Assembly (NCBI RefSeq): GCF_025118155.1
Contig: NW_026251394.1
Coordinates: forward strand, 310,001-374,000
Direction: 5' to 3'
From: Cokeromyces recurvatus
Lineage: Eukaryota; Mucoromycota; Mucoromycetes; Mucorales; Mucoraceae
Length of the DNA stretch: 64,000 nucleotides
In this document: one piece after another, positions 1-12,338 of the stretch
Numbering within the stretch: position 1 is the first letter of the stretch
Layout of the letters: every line of letters begins with the position of its first letter
The notes under the pieces: model-generated
The model's input: the letters and a program-made list of their open reading frames with translations, nothing else
What the model was told of the DNA's origin: nothing
The model's database searches: none
Position numbers and translations under genes: made by a program

Positions 1-255
1 CTCCTAAACAAAATAATTTAGTTCTATATACATGTATTCTACAGTATTCTTATTATTTACCATTGCCTTTTTTCTTTAGAATAAGAGGTAAAATGTGTGT
101 TTCAAAAGTGAATTTAGTAGAAGCTATTTGTTTACCTATTAAATTTTGTACATCTAATTTAATCACAGATAAGGAAGGTTCAAGGGATCGACGACGATGA
201 AGACTTTAGATAGGAAGAAGGGTCATTAGCTCGAACTACATGCATATATTATCTT
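1..255. other. AT-rich left edge, no gene resolved
   Basis: No open frame with convincing coding character was found here. It lies downstream of the minus-strand gene that ends at 256. A further 3' exon of that gene cannot be excluded, because a possible splice donor overlaps its stop codon. Confidence 0.4.
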
Positions 256-1271
256 TTACCTTATATTAACTGGATTAATTAATTTTTGAATAACCACAAA
301 CAAGACCTCACTTGCATTATTAGGAATATGAAAATATTGAAGACCGACGATTGGCACTATTCATTTATAAATGTGTTTGTTTGTTTGTTGTAGCGATAGT
401 ATATAATTGAATCAACTTACATTGACTAGGGAGTTTACCAAGTTGATGTCTATTAAATTCAAGTTTTGGCTCATCTTGAATAGGACCGCCTTGTAATAAA
501 AAGAAATCGATAATACCATTAAACCCTCCACAGACAACGTACACATTAGCGGGTGATTTAGATTGATTATGATGAACAATAACGTGTTGTGTTAAGGCAT
601 TTTTAGCATCTGTTCGTAATAGTGCACATGCCAAACAAGATTCGTTTGACAGTATCATATCCATAGTAAAACGAAATACATAGATGGCTGAATCTTTAGT
701 GCCTATAGTAGCAATATAATAATCATCCTTGTTATTGTTCTAATCAAATTATATGTTGAACAAGTGAGAAGAAGGCATTAAAATACACATCATCATATTC
801 ATTACTTTTAATGCACCAGAAACGTATATATTTGTAATTTCTCCTTTTATCTTTCTTGTAAATGAAATGCGGTGTAATATTTTTTTACTCGTTAGTTCTA
901 ATAAATAAATGAAGGTCTCTAAACCGTCAACTGATTCAGTTGCAAGAAAGAAATAAAGCTTATCATTCATATAAAAATGTTTAGCAAATTGGAATCGAGC
1001 CTAATTTATAAAAAAAATGATTCAAATTGTTATTTATTTGCAACAAGCATCATCTTGGTAAAATACGAACATTGAGACTATCTTTTATATCAGATACTAA
1101 ACTTATCTCATAGATGATTTTTTCTTCTTCCTTTAACACATCTCGAAGTTCAAATGTTATATTATCGATTCTGTAGACATATAAAGGCATCGTATCATTA
1201 TCATCTTTATAAACAAATCCTACTTGTGTTTCTAGTAAATTAAATTTTGAATAAAAATGATGAATATTCAT
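256..1271 (-). CDS. Orphan beta-propeller-like protein, 271 aa
   Basis: I do not recognise this gene. Four exons (1271-1071, 1000-806, 739-421, 356-256) join in frame to 271 codons with GT-AG introns, although the first donor, GTTCGT, is weak. The protein alternates short hydrophobic strands with polar turns (YYIATIGTKDSAIYVFRF, NVYVVCGGFNGIIDFFLL), which resembles blades of a WD40-type beta-propeller; that is an inference from pattern only. There is no signal peptide or membrane segment. The stop overlaps a possible donor (AG/GTAAAA), so the true C-terminus may lie further left. The gene is downstream of, and co-directional with, the eIF4B gene, with about 270 bp between them. It could be part of a larger trafficking or chromatin scaffold. 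The exon structure is moderately sure and the function is unknown. Confidence 0.5.
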
Positions 1272-1537
1272 AATTATAACGAAAATAAAATTAAAAAGGA
1301 CAAATTATAATTCATTACACCGAAGATATTATTTTTAAAGACTACTTTAGTTTGATCTTTTTTCCTTTTTTTCCTTTTTTTTTTTTATTCACTCTCTATT
1401 GTCACAATGATAAAAAAAAAAAAATAATAATAACAAGAGAAAAAAAAACGATTATTACAGATGCTGTTAAACATAATCTAAATGGATAGTTTTCTCTTCT
1501 TTTTCTTTTTTTTTTTTTTTTCTTTCTCGTTCTGCTT

Positions 1538-2974
1538 TTATTCATGTTTAACATCAGTTTCATGCTTCTTTTCGATTTTATCTAAAACACTTGCTGTATC
1601 AACAGGCTTTGCGCCACCAAAAGGATCAACCTTGTTACTATTCTCAGATCTAACAGGTGCGGGAGAAGATACAGAATCAGCGGAACGAGGCTTAAGATTA
1701 AGACGAGGACGTTCGGAGAGACGATCTAAAGAGGGACAAGAGTGAATTAAATATATATTTATATACATATACTTTATGTCTCTATATCAATCAACTTACC
1801 ACGATTATTAAAACTATCACGGTTATTGCCACGACCCCAAGTATCGTTGCGACCACCACGACCTCCAAAACCACTACCACGATGAGGAGGTTCGTTAAAT
1901 TCGATAGGTCCAGAACGACGCCATGTATCAACATCAGTACGGTCAGGTTGACGAGTACGTTCCTTTTCACGGGCTAAATAGAGTCAACATAAGTTTGAAT
2001 ATCAATGTGGGGTTTGTCAGTTATATACTTACGAGGCTCAGCAACATTGATATGAATTTCACGTCCATGGACTTGTTCATTTGTTAATTCTAAAGCACCT
2101 TTGAGAGAATCAAGATCATCAAATTCAACATAAGCAAAACCCTTTGATCTACCACCTTCACGATCACGAATAAGCTTAATGTTGGATACTTTCAATTTAT
2201 TAAACAAATCACTTAAATCATCTTCATTACAATCAAAAGACAAGTTGCCAATATGAGCAGTATAAGGAGGTTGAGTAGGAAGTTCAACAGGTGCGCGAGG
2301 TGCACGTTCACGGCGTTCAAAGCCTCCACGACGTTCGAAACCTCCGCGACGTTCTATTTCAATGCTATGAATTCTATTTTCCTTTTTATACATATATTAT
2401 CTTGTTTATTACCATAACTACGGTCACCTTGGTTACGGTCATGGCTATATCTACGGTCTTCACGGTCACCACCACGAGAGCCGAATCTATCTTCCTTGGC
2501 TAGCAAAAAGAGAAAGTAAAATTAAGTGTTTGATATATAAAAACTGAAAGTCAGTTTTTTTTTTTTTTAATTTTACCAGCAGCTATTATGATAAATTTAT
2601 GAGTACAAGGATATTTTTTTTTTTTTTTTTTAGAAAAAAAAATTTTTTTTAATATACTTTATTATGAATTAATCTAATTCACAAAAAAAAAGAAAAGAAA
2701 ATACTTACGAGCAGTAGGAAGATCGACAACATCATCAGCCCATGAACCACCTTTGCCTTTTTTTTTTTTTTTTGAAAAAAAGAAAAAAAGAAAAAATAAT
2801 ATAACATTATTAATCAAGTTACTATTAAGACATTTATTTACAATTAATATACTTTACTGTCATCTGCTAAAAAGTCAGACAATGACATCTTTTGAGCTTT
2901 CTTTTTTCCTGCTAATAAATCATAAGTTATTGGTGAATCATTTCTCTAACCAGGATGTCAAAGCACTTACACAT
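1538..2974 (-). CDS. TIF3: Translation initiation factor eIF4B (Tif3-like), 291 aa
   Basis: Cytoplasmic RNA-binding factor that stimulates the eIF4A helicase during mRNA scanning. Seven exons (2974-2971, 2911-2858, 2756-2709, 2499-2413, 2353-2033, 1973-1800, 1725-1538) join to 876 nt with consistent phases. The N-terminus carries the fungal eIF4B signature (KKAQKMSLSDFLADD, then SWADDVVDLP). Next come RGG/DRR-rich repeats (FERRGGFERRGGFERRERAPR) and one RRM with RNP2 (AHIGNLS) and RNP1 (SKGFAYVEF). The tail is Arg/Gly/Asp-rich and ends with the motifs RPRLNLKPRS and DPFGGAKPVDTA. The first exon is only ATGT. The internal ATG in exon 2 would be an alternative start, but it would lose the basic N-terminus usual in the family. 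The size is shorter than yeast Tif3 (about 436 aa), mainly through fewer repeats. Confidence 0.92.
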
Positions 2975-2998
2975 ATTGTATAATATATTAATTATATA

Positions 2999-3032
<34 letters not shown>

Positions 3033-3145
3033 CCTAAAAATTGAGCTGATTTTTTTTTTTTGTTCATCTGAAGATTTTTTTTTTTTTATCTTTTTCCTAG
3101 TCTTGTGCGCTATTTCAAAATAATGGATGACTATCAAATTGATGC

Positions 3146-3206
<61 letters not shown>

Positions 3207-5545
3207 ACTTTGTAAGGTGGAAGAGGGATAGTTGTCAAAGACAAGAGGAAATAATAACCACATAGTTTATATATAACAAACATTTAGTTTAATGAAAAAA
3301 AAAATCATTTCTACTAGATGTAAGAAGAAACACTATCATTTTTATAGTTAAAGCTCTTTTTTTTTTCTTCTTGTTTCTTTCCTTTTACTACTGCTACTGA
3401 TAACCGAAAGATTCAGGTCAAAATAAAACAAATAATAAAAAAAAATCAGATAAGAAATTGGTTTAATATTTTCCTAGATGAATGTAAATAACTTCTTTCT
3501 CTGTTAACGCATAGCAGGCCTATTTTATTTTATTTTATTTTATTTTTTCATTCATTTGTAGTCAGTTTTATAGCTTGCTCTTCATAGCTATTCTTGAACG
3601 CTCTGGTATTGTGCTAATAAGTTAACACATACTTTAATATTATTACTAGGATCTAGTTCATTCACTTTCCTATTTTCTGGATATGATTTCTTATATAAGA
3701 ATGAATAAATATAAATAAATCAAGCCTTGCTGATATACTTTATGTCTTTGCTAAAAGAAGAATAGTGTTCTTTATAACTTCACATATGCTAATAATAATA
3801 CTATGTATACATGTATATGTACACATATATTTTTTGCATGATCTTGCATTCTCACTACCATAAACATAGCCTTGCTAATAATGTAATTTATAGATTAAAT
3901 TGATCAGTGCAAATATCTGGAGTTAGCATATTTCTGGTCTCATAGGGCAGCTATCTTGACATAGACAGAAGTCAAATGTTAAAAGCATTCAGAGATGTTA
4001 TTATTATTATTTTTTGACTCCATATCATATTTTATTAAAAAAAAATCTGTCTAATTACTGATAAAGATAATTTCTTGTTTTTTGGATAAGCCTCTTTGAC
4101 CAGAGAATTTATTTGAAAAAAAAAGCATGACGACCTACAGTTAGGGTTGGTTGGTTAGTTGAGATAGAGTGAGATCGAATTGGATTTATATCCCTTCACT
4201 CTACCCTACTCAAACAAATGAAAATCCCTTTATTTTAATTCTATTTGTCACTTTATATGAATCAGTACTGGATTCGTGATAATTTGCTTTGCACTCATAT
4301 AGTTACTCGTCTGTTTTGAAAACAGAAATTGAAAGAAAGCTCTTTAATGATGAGGTAAAATAGAAACTTTGGCCGTTTTTTTTTATTTTTAATCTTCTTT
4401 TAAAGGTTTAAAATTTGCAATGTCTGTTTAACTGTTATTATAGGTCATTATGTTTTATTCTACAAGGATACATTTAAAAATGACATTTTATTTTTATGAC
4501 TTGAATGTACTTTAAAGTCTAAGAAAAAAATTTCTCTTTCTTTTTATATATTTTCGTACTACAACAGCCATTTTAATATTTTACAAACTAGGTTATAAAT
4601 AATATCCAAGAAATATTCTGAAGAACCTATTTCTTCCCTAAAATCAAAGTTCGTGTTATCTGACTTTAAATTATACTATGTCCTGAATTTCAAGCATTGT
4701 TATTCTTCTTTTGCACAACTATGAATAAAGCAAAGCTCTTCTTAAATATAAAAGTGAATTTGTTGGGCAGTATTTTTTTTTAAGAAAAAATAAACTAAAC
4801 TTCTCTTATAAATAAAGTTAACTCTAGTATTCTTTATTCATTTCTTTTCATTTTTTTTTCGAACAAAATTTTTGATGAAGTTAATTAACACCTACATACA
4901 TTTTTTTTTCAAGGAACGGAAGAATAAACCAATAAGTGGCATTTATGGATAAAAGCTACCCTTAACCCTATTTTGCTATTTCTAGTAGAATGTCATCCCA
5001 TTTTTTTTTGTTCGTTATAAATAAGAGATAAATATACTTTGTTACACACGCTTTACTGTTTCAAAAAGGTACCAACTATTTCAAGTCAATTCCGTAAACT
5101 ATGCTACTACTACTACTACTACTACAAAAAAATGACACCATGATCTCCTGTGAGTAAATAATGAAAGATTTCTAAAGAACAAATCTGGATTTAAAGTCAA
5201 TTTAATGAAAATTATATCCCCCTCCTTCCTTTTTTTTTTTTTTTATGAAAGAATGTATTTATTCTATTATGTATGTTGCATATTTTATGCTGCTCATATT
5301 TTAAATTTGACTTTTTTATAGTTATGTCCAATCCAGTTTCTCGGGAGGAAGTTCGAAACAGTGAATTGAATTAAATAATCCAATTAAAATACAGTATTGT
5401 GTACATATATTTATATAAATATAATTTTTTTTATTATTGTGATTATTATTATAAGTATTAAAAAAGGTATATTAGGTTACATATTCGCAAAGCAACAAAT
5501 CAAAAAAAAAGACACTATTTACAATAAAAATGAAAAAAGTAATTC
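2975..5545. other. 2.6-kb gene-poor AT-rich spacer
   Basis: No supported gene. It contains very long homopolymers (for example the A-run at 3150-3201), TTTTA pentamer arrays near 3520-3545 and a CTA triplet run near 5105-5125. Short frames here lack splice support and coding character. It presumably includes the eIF4B promoter at its left end. Confidence 0.6.
3150..3201. repeat. poly(A) run of about 52 bp
   Basis: Uninterrupted A homopolymer in intergenic DNA upstream of eIF4B. Homopolymers of this length are prone to sequencing and assembly length error, so the exact length should not be trusted. No retroelement body is visible immediately next to it. Confidence 0.85.
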
Positions 5546-5608
5546 TTACACAATAAGATGAACTTGTGTCTCTTGTTTGTTAGAATTAACTCTAGTAGTA
5601 GCGATATT

Positions 5609-5640
<32 letters not shown>

Positions 5641-5839
5641 CAGCAGCAGCAACAGCAACAGCAGCAGTAGTAGATGTTGTTGGCGCAGTAGTAGTTGCTT
5701 TTATTATAGAATTGCCTTTTCTCTCACTACCATTCGTCTTTAATTGAGCCTTTGTATAGATACATAATTGACGTGCATATTCATATCTTGCCATAGCCAT
5801 AATTTGATCTCTTGTATATCTTTGACGATAATTTGACAT
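5546..5839 (-). CDS. Small Ala/Thr-rich protein with possible eIF4E-binding motif, 97 aa
   Basis: Single-exon frame starting at a good ATG. The first 35 residues are basic and well mixed (MSNYRQRYTRDQIMAMARYE) and look conserved in style, while residues 45-85 are low-complexity Ala/Thr/Val from GCA/GTA triplet repeats. The segment YTRDQIM fits the eIF4E-binding pattern Y-x4-L-hydrophobic except for Ile in place of Leu, and residues around it resemble 4E-T/4E-BP-type sites. That is a pattern observation only. There is a possible splice donor at the 3' end (GTGTAAGA), but reading on gives no longer product. It is isolated, with spacers of more than 1 kb upstream and 2.5 kb downstream. It could be a real small regulator or a chance frame stabilised by triplet repeats. 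Confidence 0.45.
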
Positions 5840-6682
5840 TTTTAACTATTACACACTAGTGTTTATTTTATTTTATTTTATTTTATTTTATTTTTTTTAT
5901 TTTTTTTTCTTGATTTCCTTTTTTTGACCCTTTTTATATGAGTTCTAATGTCTTACAATTATGTTGGACTCTAAAAAAGGAAACTATGATATCATACATT
6001 TTTTTTCTGTATGGCATGTCTGAGTTCTAAACGTTTATATGAAAATAGTCATTTTTCTTTTAATGAGCTGCCAACAACAGCTTAGTAATGACCATTTGTG
6101 AAGTAAGTAATAAAGAATAGTATTTAATATTATAGGATAAAACTAATTTGACTTGACATATGATATTTTTCAACTTTTTTAATATATATATCAATAGTCA
6201 TGTATGTCTGTTTAGGAAAGAAAGCTAATCATATTAAAGATATCAGTAACCGAAACAATATGATGATGATGATGATGATGTGATATGTGTCAATTAGTGT
6301 CAGTAATTGTTATATTATAATGAGACATGATAGAATAAGTTTATTGTAGTGAAATAGCTTTTAAATAGAAATAGTATTTAAACCCATTGAAAGGAAAGGA
6401 TAAAATTTTCTCTTTTTAATATACAATCATGGTAGAAGATAAGGACGGGCCTTTCTTTTTATATATACATAATTTGATGACAGATTACGTAATGAAAGTA
6501 TTATTCATATATTGAATGAATAGCATACAAAAAATATCATTCTATAATATATATTTTGCGTATAAATATGATATGTCTGCAATATTATTACTTTTATATT
6601 ACATTGTAATAAATAAGGTTTTTCATTTTTTTTTATGAAGGGGGGGGAGTTTATTTCTTATTGGTAATATTATGTAACAAAA

Positions 6683-6723
<41 letters not shown>

Positions 6724-6902
6724 TCTATGCGCACGACTACTGTTTCAGTCACTGTGTGGGAGAGGTCTTATATATGCAGCGATTTTTTTTTTTTTATACA
6801 CGCGTTGTTGAACAGAACATAGAAAACAGCGTGACCTTCTATAATATATTTATTTTTTTTCCTTTTTCCCTTTTTTTTTTTCTTTTCTTGTACATAAAGC
6901 AA
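5840..6902. other. Intergenic spacer with BRO1 promoter
   Basis: Separates the divergent small ORF and BRO1. It holds a TTTTA array (5868-5892), a GAT-triplet run near 6262-6281, a run of eight Gs near 6640 and a T-run at about 6686-6720. The T/C-rich stretch at 6785-6895 just before the BRO1 ATG is typical of fungal 5' leaders. No gene seen. Confidence 0.5.
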
Positions 6903-9900
6903 ATGGCTACACCACAAATACCATTTATTAGTGCACCTCTTAAAAAAACAGACGATGTTGATTGGATTCATCCTTTGAAAAAATATATTGCTCGTGTCTA
7001 TCAAGATGATCCCGAAAAATATAAAGAAGAGGTTCATTCTTTTAATAGATTGCGTCAAGACATTCGTGGTGCAGGAAAGGACATGACTGGCCGAGATTTG
7101 CTTTACCGTTATTTTGGTCAATTAGAATTATTAGACTTGCGTTTTCCAGTTGATGAAAAGCATGTTAAAATATTATTTTGTTGGTTAGTTATGTGTATAT
7201 GTGATATACGTTCTACAGTGACTAAATATAAATATAAATATAAATACACACATATATATATACATATATGTGTATATATAATTTTGAACTACTCATTAAA
7301 GGTATGACGCATTCAACAATCGTTCAATTTCACAATATTCTCTAGCTTTTGAAAAGGCAAGTATCATTTTTAATGAAGCAGCTACATTATCAGCCATTGC
7401 AAGTTCACAAAATAGAGCAGAAGCTGAAGGTCGTAAACGAGCATTTCATTACTTTCAAGCCTCCTCAGGAATGTTTCAATACATTAATGATAATTTTTTA
7501 CATGCACCTTCAGAGGACCTTAGTAGAGAGACGGTCAATATGTTGTCAGAGCTTATGTTGGCACAAGCACAGGAATGCTTTTTAGAAAGTAGTATTCGTG
7601 AAAAGTCCAAGGATGGGTTGATTGCCAAGTTGGCAAGTCATACAGCTTGGGTCTATGGTAATTTAGTAGATGGTCTTGGAGATGCCCTTACACGAGGTGT
7701 AGGCTTAGATAAATCCTGGATAACGCTTTGTCAAGTGAAACAAAAATACTATGCGGCTACTGCTCAGGAACATAAGGCGGCCGCATGTGAAGCAGAAGGT
7801 AAATATGGTGAATCAGTAGCTCGTTATGCTGCGGCGGAGTCTGCTGCAAGGGAGGCCCTCAAGTTAACAAATACTTTAACATCCGCATTCCTCTCCTCTA
7901 ATCATGCGAATGGAACTATTCCTACTGATGCTGGCGCCGCTATTCAAGAACTCTGTAAAAATAAAAGTGCTACTTGTACAGAGAAATTAACGATGGCAAC
8001 AAGAGATAATGATATGATTTATCATGAAAACGTACCTCAAGAATCTATCTTGACTCCTATCGATCGTCTTAAGGCGATTAAACCCATTCCCATTGCTGAA
8101 CTTTATGGACCTGATGAAATGAAAAAGGTCATTGGAGCCGATATCTTTGCTAAATTGATCCCGCTTAGTGTTCATGAGAGTGCCTCTCTTTATTCAGAAG
8201 AAATTGCTAAATTGCTTCGTTCTGAGAGTGAACGATGTGATATTGCCAAGGCTGAATTAAATGCTTCATTAGATTATATGAAATTACCTGGTTCACTTGC
8301 AAAATTTAAGTATCAGCATCAGCAACAACAACAACAACAACAGAAATCGCTTTTAAGAGAGAGTGTCAATTCCCTTTTAGATCATTATGCAATACCACCA
8401 TCTGAAGTGACAACATGGGCTGATCATATTGCTGTAGAAGAACGTCGTAGTCAAGTGACTGACTTGATTCATACTCTAACAACTTTAAAAACCAGGGCTA
8501 AACAATTATTGGATGAAGCAAGTTTAAAACTAGACACAGAGATGAGAGACTGTGAACAAAATAGAGTTCAATACGGAGATGATTGGACACAGACACCTTC
8601 GAGCTCACTTACAAGTGAATTTAGACATGATATTACCAATCATCGACGCACATTAGAGGGTGCTTCTCAATCTGATAATCAGCTCATTAGTAGATATGAA
8701 TCTGCTCGATATAACATTGATATCTTGAAACAAGGTAGTCAAGGACGTGATCTTGAAAAGGCTTATACTCAGGCTATTATTTCTATTTTACCTAATGATA
8801 AACAAAAGGAAAACAAGGCAAATCTACTTGATATTGATTTAGGAACTGAAAAGGAAGCAGCAAGCCATTTAGAAGAACAAGTGAATCATATTGAAAAAAT
8901 TATTGAGAAATTACGAAAGATTGAAAGTGATCGAGACGAAACATTTCGTGATTTGAAAGAAAAGGTAAAATAAATAAATCTATTATCCTTCTCTATGTAT
9001 GTAGCAGAAGAAGAAGAAGAAAAAAAAAGTTAAACATTTTATTTATTTTATGAAGACAATGCAAGATGATATTTCTCAAATTTTGATTTTGAATAAAAAG
9101 GCAAATGTAGAACAACACATCTTTGCCTCTGAACTCGAAAAATATCGACCTCATCAACAACGTATTACAGCCACTATACAACATCAACAAACGGTAATCA
9201 AGGAGTTGACAGCCGCTTTTAAAAGTTTAATGGAAGGTGAAGAAGCACGCAATTTGCAGTTGCAATATGATAAAGCGGAAAGATTACGTCGTAATTTGAC
9301 AGCTGATTTTAGTGAAGCTAATTCGATATATAATGAAATCAGGGAAGGCTTAAGTAAGGGAATTCAATTCTATTCAAGCATGCAAGATACAATTGAAACT
9401 TTGCAACGCAATATTCAACGTTTTATTACAGAAAGAACAAATGAAAGAAATCGTTTGATTGAAAGTATTCAAAATAATAAAAGTGCACGTGAACAACAAC
9501 TGCTTCGTGAGACTCTAAATAAATATGCCACTGCTCCACCCCTCCCACCACTTCAGACCCATTCTTCATCTAGCAGTCTATCTCAATTAACACATCAAGC
9601 ACGCCATCTGTCCATTCATGAACCTAATGCGCCCTACCAAACTCATTATACGCCAACTCCTCCTCCAAAGCCTCAAGCATTTATTCAACAACAGCAGCAG
9701 CAGCAACCGTCTACTCCTTATGGTATGTATAGTACAACTCCTATTCACCAACAACCTTCCTATGGTTTCCAACAACAAGTACCTCAAACACAGATGCAGA
9801 CAATACCTCCTCCTTCACATCCAGTGATGTATAATCATCAACAACCTTATCAGCCACAACCTCCTACTGGTTATTCTCCTCAGCCACAACCTCAATACCA

Positions 9901-10108
9901 GCAACAACAACAACCTTATTATAGTCATCCATCAAATATACAATCACCTCCATATCCTCCACAACAGCCACATTTTCCTACTCGTCCACCTCAGCAACAG
10001 CAAGGGTACCCCCCATGGCAGCAACCTCAATGGCAGCAGCAGCAGCAGCAGCCACAGCTACAGCCACAGCCACAGCCACAAAAACCACCAGGAAATCTAT
10101 TGGATTAA
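6903..10108 (+). CDS. BRO1: BRO1-domain ESCRT adaptor (BroA/Bro1), 998 aa
   Basis: Endosomal adaptor that binds ESCRT-III Snf7 and recruits deubiquitinase during multivesicular-body sorting. Exons 6903-7183, 7302-8964 and 9056-10108 join to 2997 nt. The BRO1 domain occupies roughly residues 5-390. Its start (ISAPLKKTDDVDWIHPLKKY, GAGKDMTGRDLLYRYFGQLELLDLRFPVDE, YSLAFEKASIIFNEAATLS) matches the filamentous-fungal BroA form rather than PalA/Rim20. A helical V-domain follows to about residue 750. The C-terminal 200 residues are Pro/Gln-rich with PPLPP and many QQP/YPP repeats, and end KPPGNLLD. The upstream in-frame ATG at 6756 reads through low-complexity DNA and is rejected in favour of MATPQIPF. 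A CAA run (residues near 430) is polymorphic-looking. Assignment is very sure; the Bro1 versus Rim20 choice is fairly sure. Confidence 0.93.
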
Positions 10109-10342
10109 ATAATAATAATAATACTTGTATTCCGTCTCTTGTAAATAATAATAATAATAAAAAAACAAGAAATTATAGCAAGTTAAAATGACATAACCAT
10201 TATTATTGTTACACAGCCAAAGGTATAAATTATGTAAATGTGTGTGTTTGTGTGTATTTTCCATTCTGTTACATATTTCTTTCTTATTAAAAAAATAAAT
10301 AAAAAAATAAATAAAAAAATAAATAAAAAAATAAATAAAAAG

Positions 10343-11416
10343 ATGGAAAGAATTAAAAGAAGTAAGATATTAAGCATGTTATTGATAATCGTGTTTTCAA
10401 TATCATTATTTGCACTGTTATTCAATATGATACCTACTGAATCAAGATCAGTAATGATAACAGATGAAAAGACGTTGTCAGTGATGCCAAGTGAAGATTT
10501 ACCTGAAGAAGAAGATCTTGTTCCGTTAACGACCGAGCTCAGTACGAATGCTAAGAATTGGAAACCAAAGAAAGAATGGGGACGATTGAGTGAAGAGATT
10601 GAGAAAGCGATAGCATACAATGTACGTATTGCAAATAGTAATCATAAAACATCCATTCGACATCAAGATCGCATTCTATTAACAGCAGTAGCCAATCAAG
10701 GGATGGCAGAATATACATTGAATTGGATCATGTCACTCAAGAACTGTGGACTCGACGATAAATTCCTTGTTTTCGCCATTGATAAAGAGATAGTAAAGAC
10801 ATTAAAGGAAGCAGGCTATGATAAGCATGTTATCTTGATCCCTACAGAATGGTTTCATAAGCAATTATCAGATAAATTTGAAGCTTGGTTATCTTCAGGT
10901 TACACACCCATTACCCATGCCAAGTCATTAGTAGTTGAACGTCTATTGTATACGAATGTGACAGTCTGGTTTTCAGATGTAGATATCGTCTTTACATCAC
11001 CTTCTGTCTATGATTATCTTGTTATGAAATTGAATTCAAGAAAGGAGACAGAGACATTATTTTCGCAGGAGACAGAACAAAGGATCATTAATTCAGGATT
11101 TTATGTCATGCGACCAACGAATACAAACAAGCGTATATTAGAAGAATCCATTTACATTCAAGATACAGAACAGAATAAGAAGCCAGAGGTGACTCAACAA
11201 AGAGCTATGAATCGAGTTCTAGATGATATCAATTTAAATTATCAAACAAGTACAATTGCTTTACTCGATTTAATGTTATTCCCACATGGTAGATTTTATT
11301 TTGACAGAGAGATGCCTACCAAGTTTGGTTTAAATCCAATGATTGTTCATGCCAATTATCGTAAAGGAGATAACAAAAAGAAGGATTTACAAAAATTTGG
11401 TCTTTGGTATATTTAA
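10343..11416 (+). CDS. Type II membrane nucleotide-diphospho-sugar transferase, 357 aa
   Basis: Golgi-type glycosyltransferase of the Nucleotid_trans (GT77-like) family. A single exon gives a short basic N-terminus (MERIKRSK), one transmembrane anchor at about residues 9-28 (ILSMLLIIVFSISLFALLF) and a luminal stem. The catalytic domain contains RILLTAVANQGMAEYTLNW near its start, the metal-binding DxD as WFSDVDIVF, and NSGFYVMRP, which is typical of the family. The last part (MIVHANYRKGDNKKKDLQKFGLWYI) matches the usual HxNY end. The ATG at 10343 is chosen because upstream frames read AATAAA repeat DNA. Substrate cannot be predicted. No catalytic residue is obviously missing. Confidence 0.85.
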   Translation: MERIKRSKILSMLLIIVFSISLFALLFNMIPTESRSVMITDEKTLSVMPSEDLPEEEDLVPLTTELSTNAKNWKPKKEWGRLSEEIEKAIAYNVRIANSNHKTSIRHQDRILLTAVANQGMAEYTLNWIMSLKNCGLDDKFLVFAIDKEIVKTLKEAGYDKHVILIPTEWFHKQLSDKFEAWLSSGYTPITHAKSLVVERLLYTNVTVWFSDVDIVFTSPSVYDYLVMKLNSRKETETLFSQETEQRIINSGFYVMRPTNTNKRILEESIYIQDTEQNKKPEVTQQRAMNRVLDDINLNYQTSTIALLDLMLFPHGRFYFDREMPTKFGLNPMIVHANYRKGDNKKKDLQKFGLWYI

Positions 11417-12338
11417 ATATATAAAAAGGAAAAGAGGAAAAAAAAAACCACAAGTTGGTCCAAAATCAATAGGAATAAAGAAATCTGAATAAAAAAATTT
11501 TTTGTCTTGTTTTTTTTTTTTTCTAAAGCAAGATAAATCGTGACGACGTTAGCGTATAATTTTTAAAGTGAATTAGTTTCCGGTTAAGAAGTAACTTTTG
11601 AGCTGTTTATACGCTCCCTCTCATGATTATTATCGAGAAAAATAAACTCGATATCTATTTTTTTTTTTCAAAAAAAAAAAAAGTATCGAGAATGCTAAAA
11701 AGCCGGGTTTACTGAATATGCGCTGAGATATGCAAATTTGAAGATGAATCGACTTTGGCATTGTACAGTATATGTATTTATAAATAAAATGTTAATGGAA
11801 AAAAAAAATACTATCACAAGACTTCTCTCTCTTCTAATCATATTCTCGTACAACACATAAGGTTCCCTTTTCGTATTCATTATTTTTTTTTTACAAGTAA
11901 TCAAAGAAGATCTGGTTACACATAAATATAAATTAGAAACATGATTAGAATTCTAGACAGTTCCTCGTGAAAATAGACATTATGACTATGTATTTAAATT
12001 TTGCCCTTATTTATTTCAAAGTCAATTTTTTTTATTTTTTTTTAGTCTGGTCTGGTTCCTTTATGCTTTGAAAGAAGAGTTAAATAATAGTTTGTTTTAC
12101 AAGACATTACTTAAAAATAAAAAAAGAAAAAAAAGTATAGTCTACCAACTAACGAATTTTATTTATTTTAACAATGAATAAGAATTATTAGTAGTGAAAA
12201 TAAAAAAATTATCACTTTCATTTTACCCCTCTTTTTTTTTTTCTTTCTCCTTTTCAAATTTATTATTACTCTTTTTATTATTATTATTATTATTTTGTTC
12301 TCCTCCTTTCTTCCTTTTCTTTCATCTTCAACATCAAG
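11417..12338. other. Spacer upstream of CHS7
   Basis: AT-rich with T/A homopolymers. The minus-strand frame at 11695-11904 has no coding character and is not accepted. A T/C-rich leader (12225-12330) directly precedes the CHS7 start. Confidence 0.5.

Noticed and set aside
4961..4975. CCTTAACCCT, telomere-like words
   Set aside because: Single occurrence with no tandem array; chance match.
6756..6902. N-terminal extension of BRO1
   Set aside because: Encodes Phe-rich sequence from T-runs; the conserved protein begins at 6903.
10238..10342. N-terminal extension of the glycosyltransferase
   Set aside because: It translates AATAAA repeats (INKK units) and would bury the membrane anchor; the ATG at 10343 is preferred.
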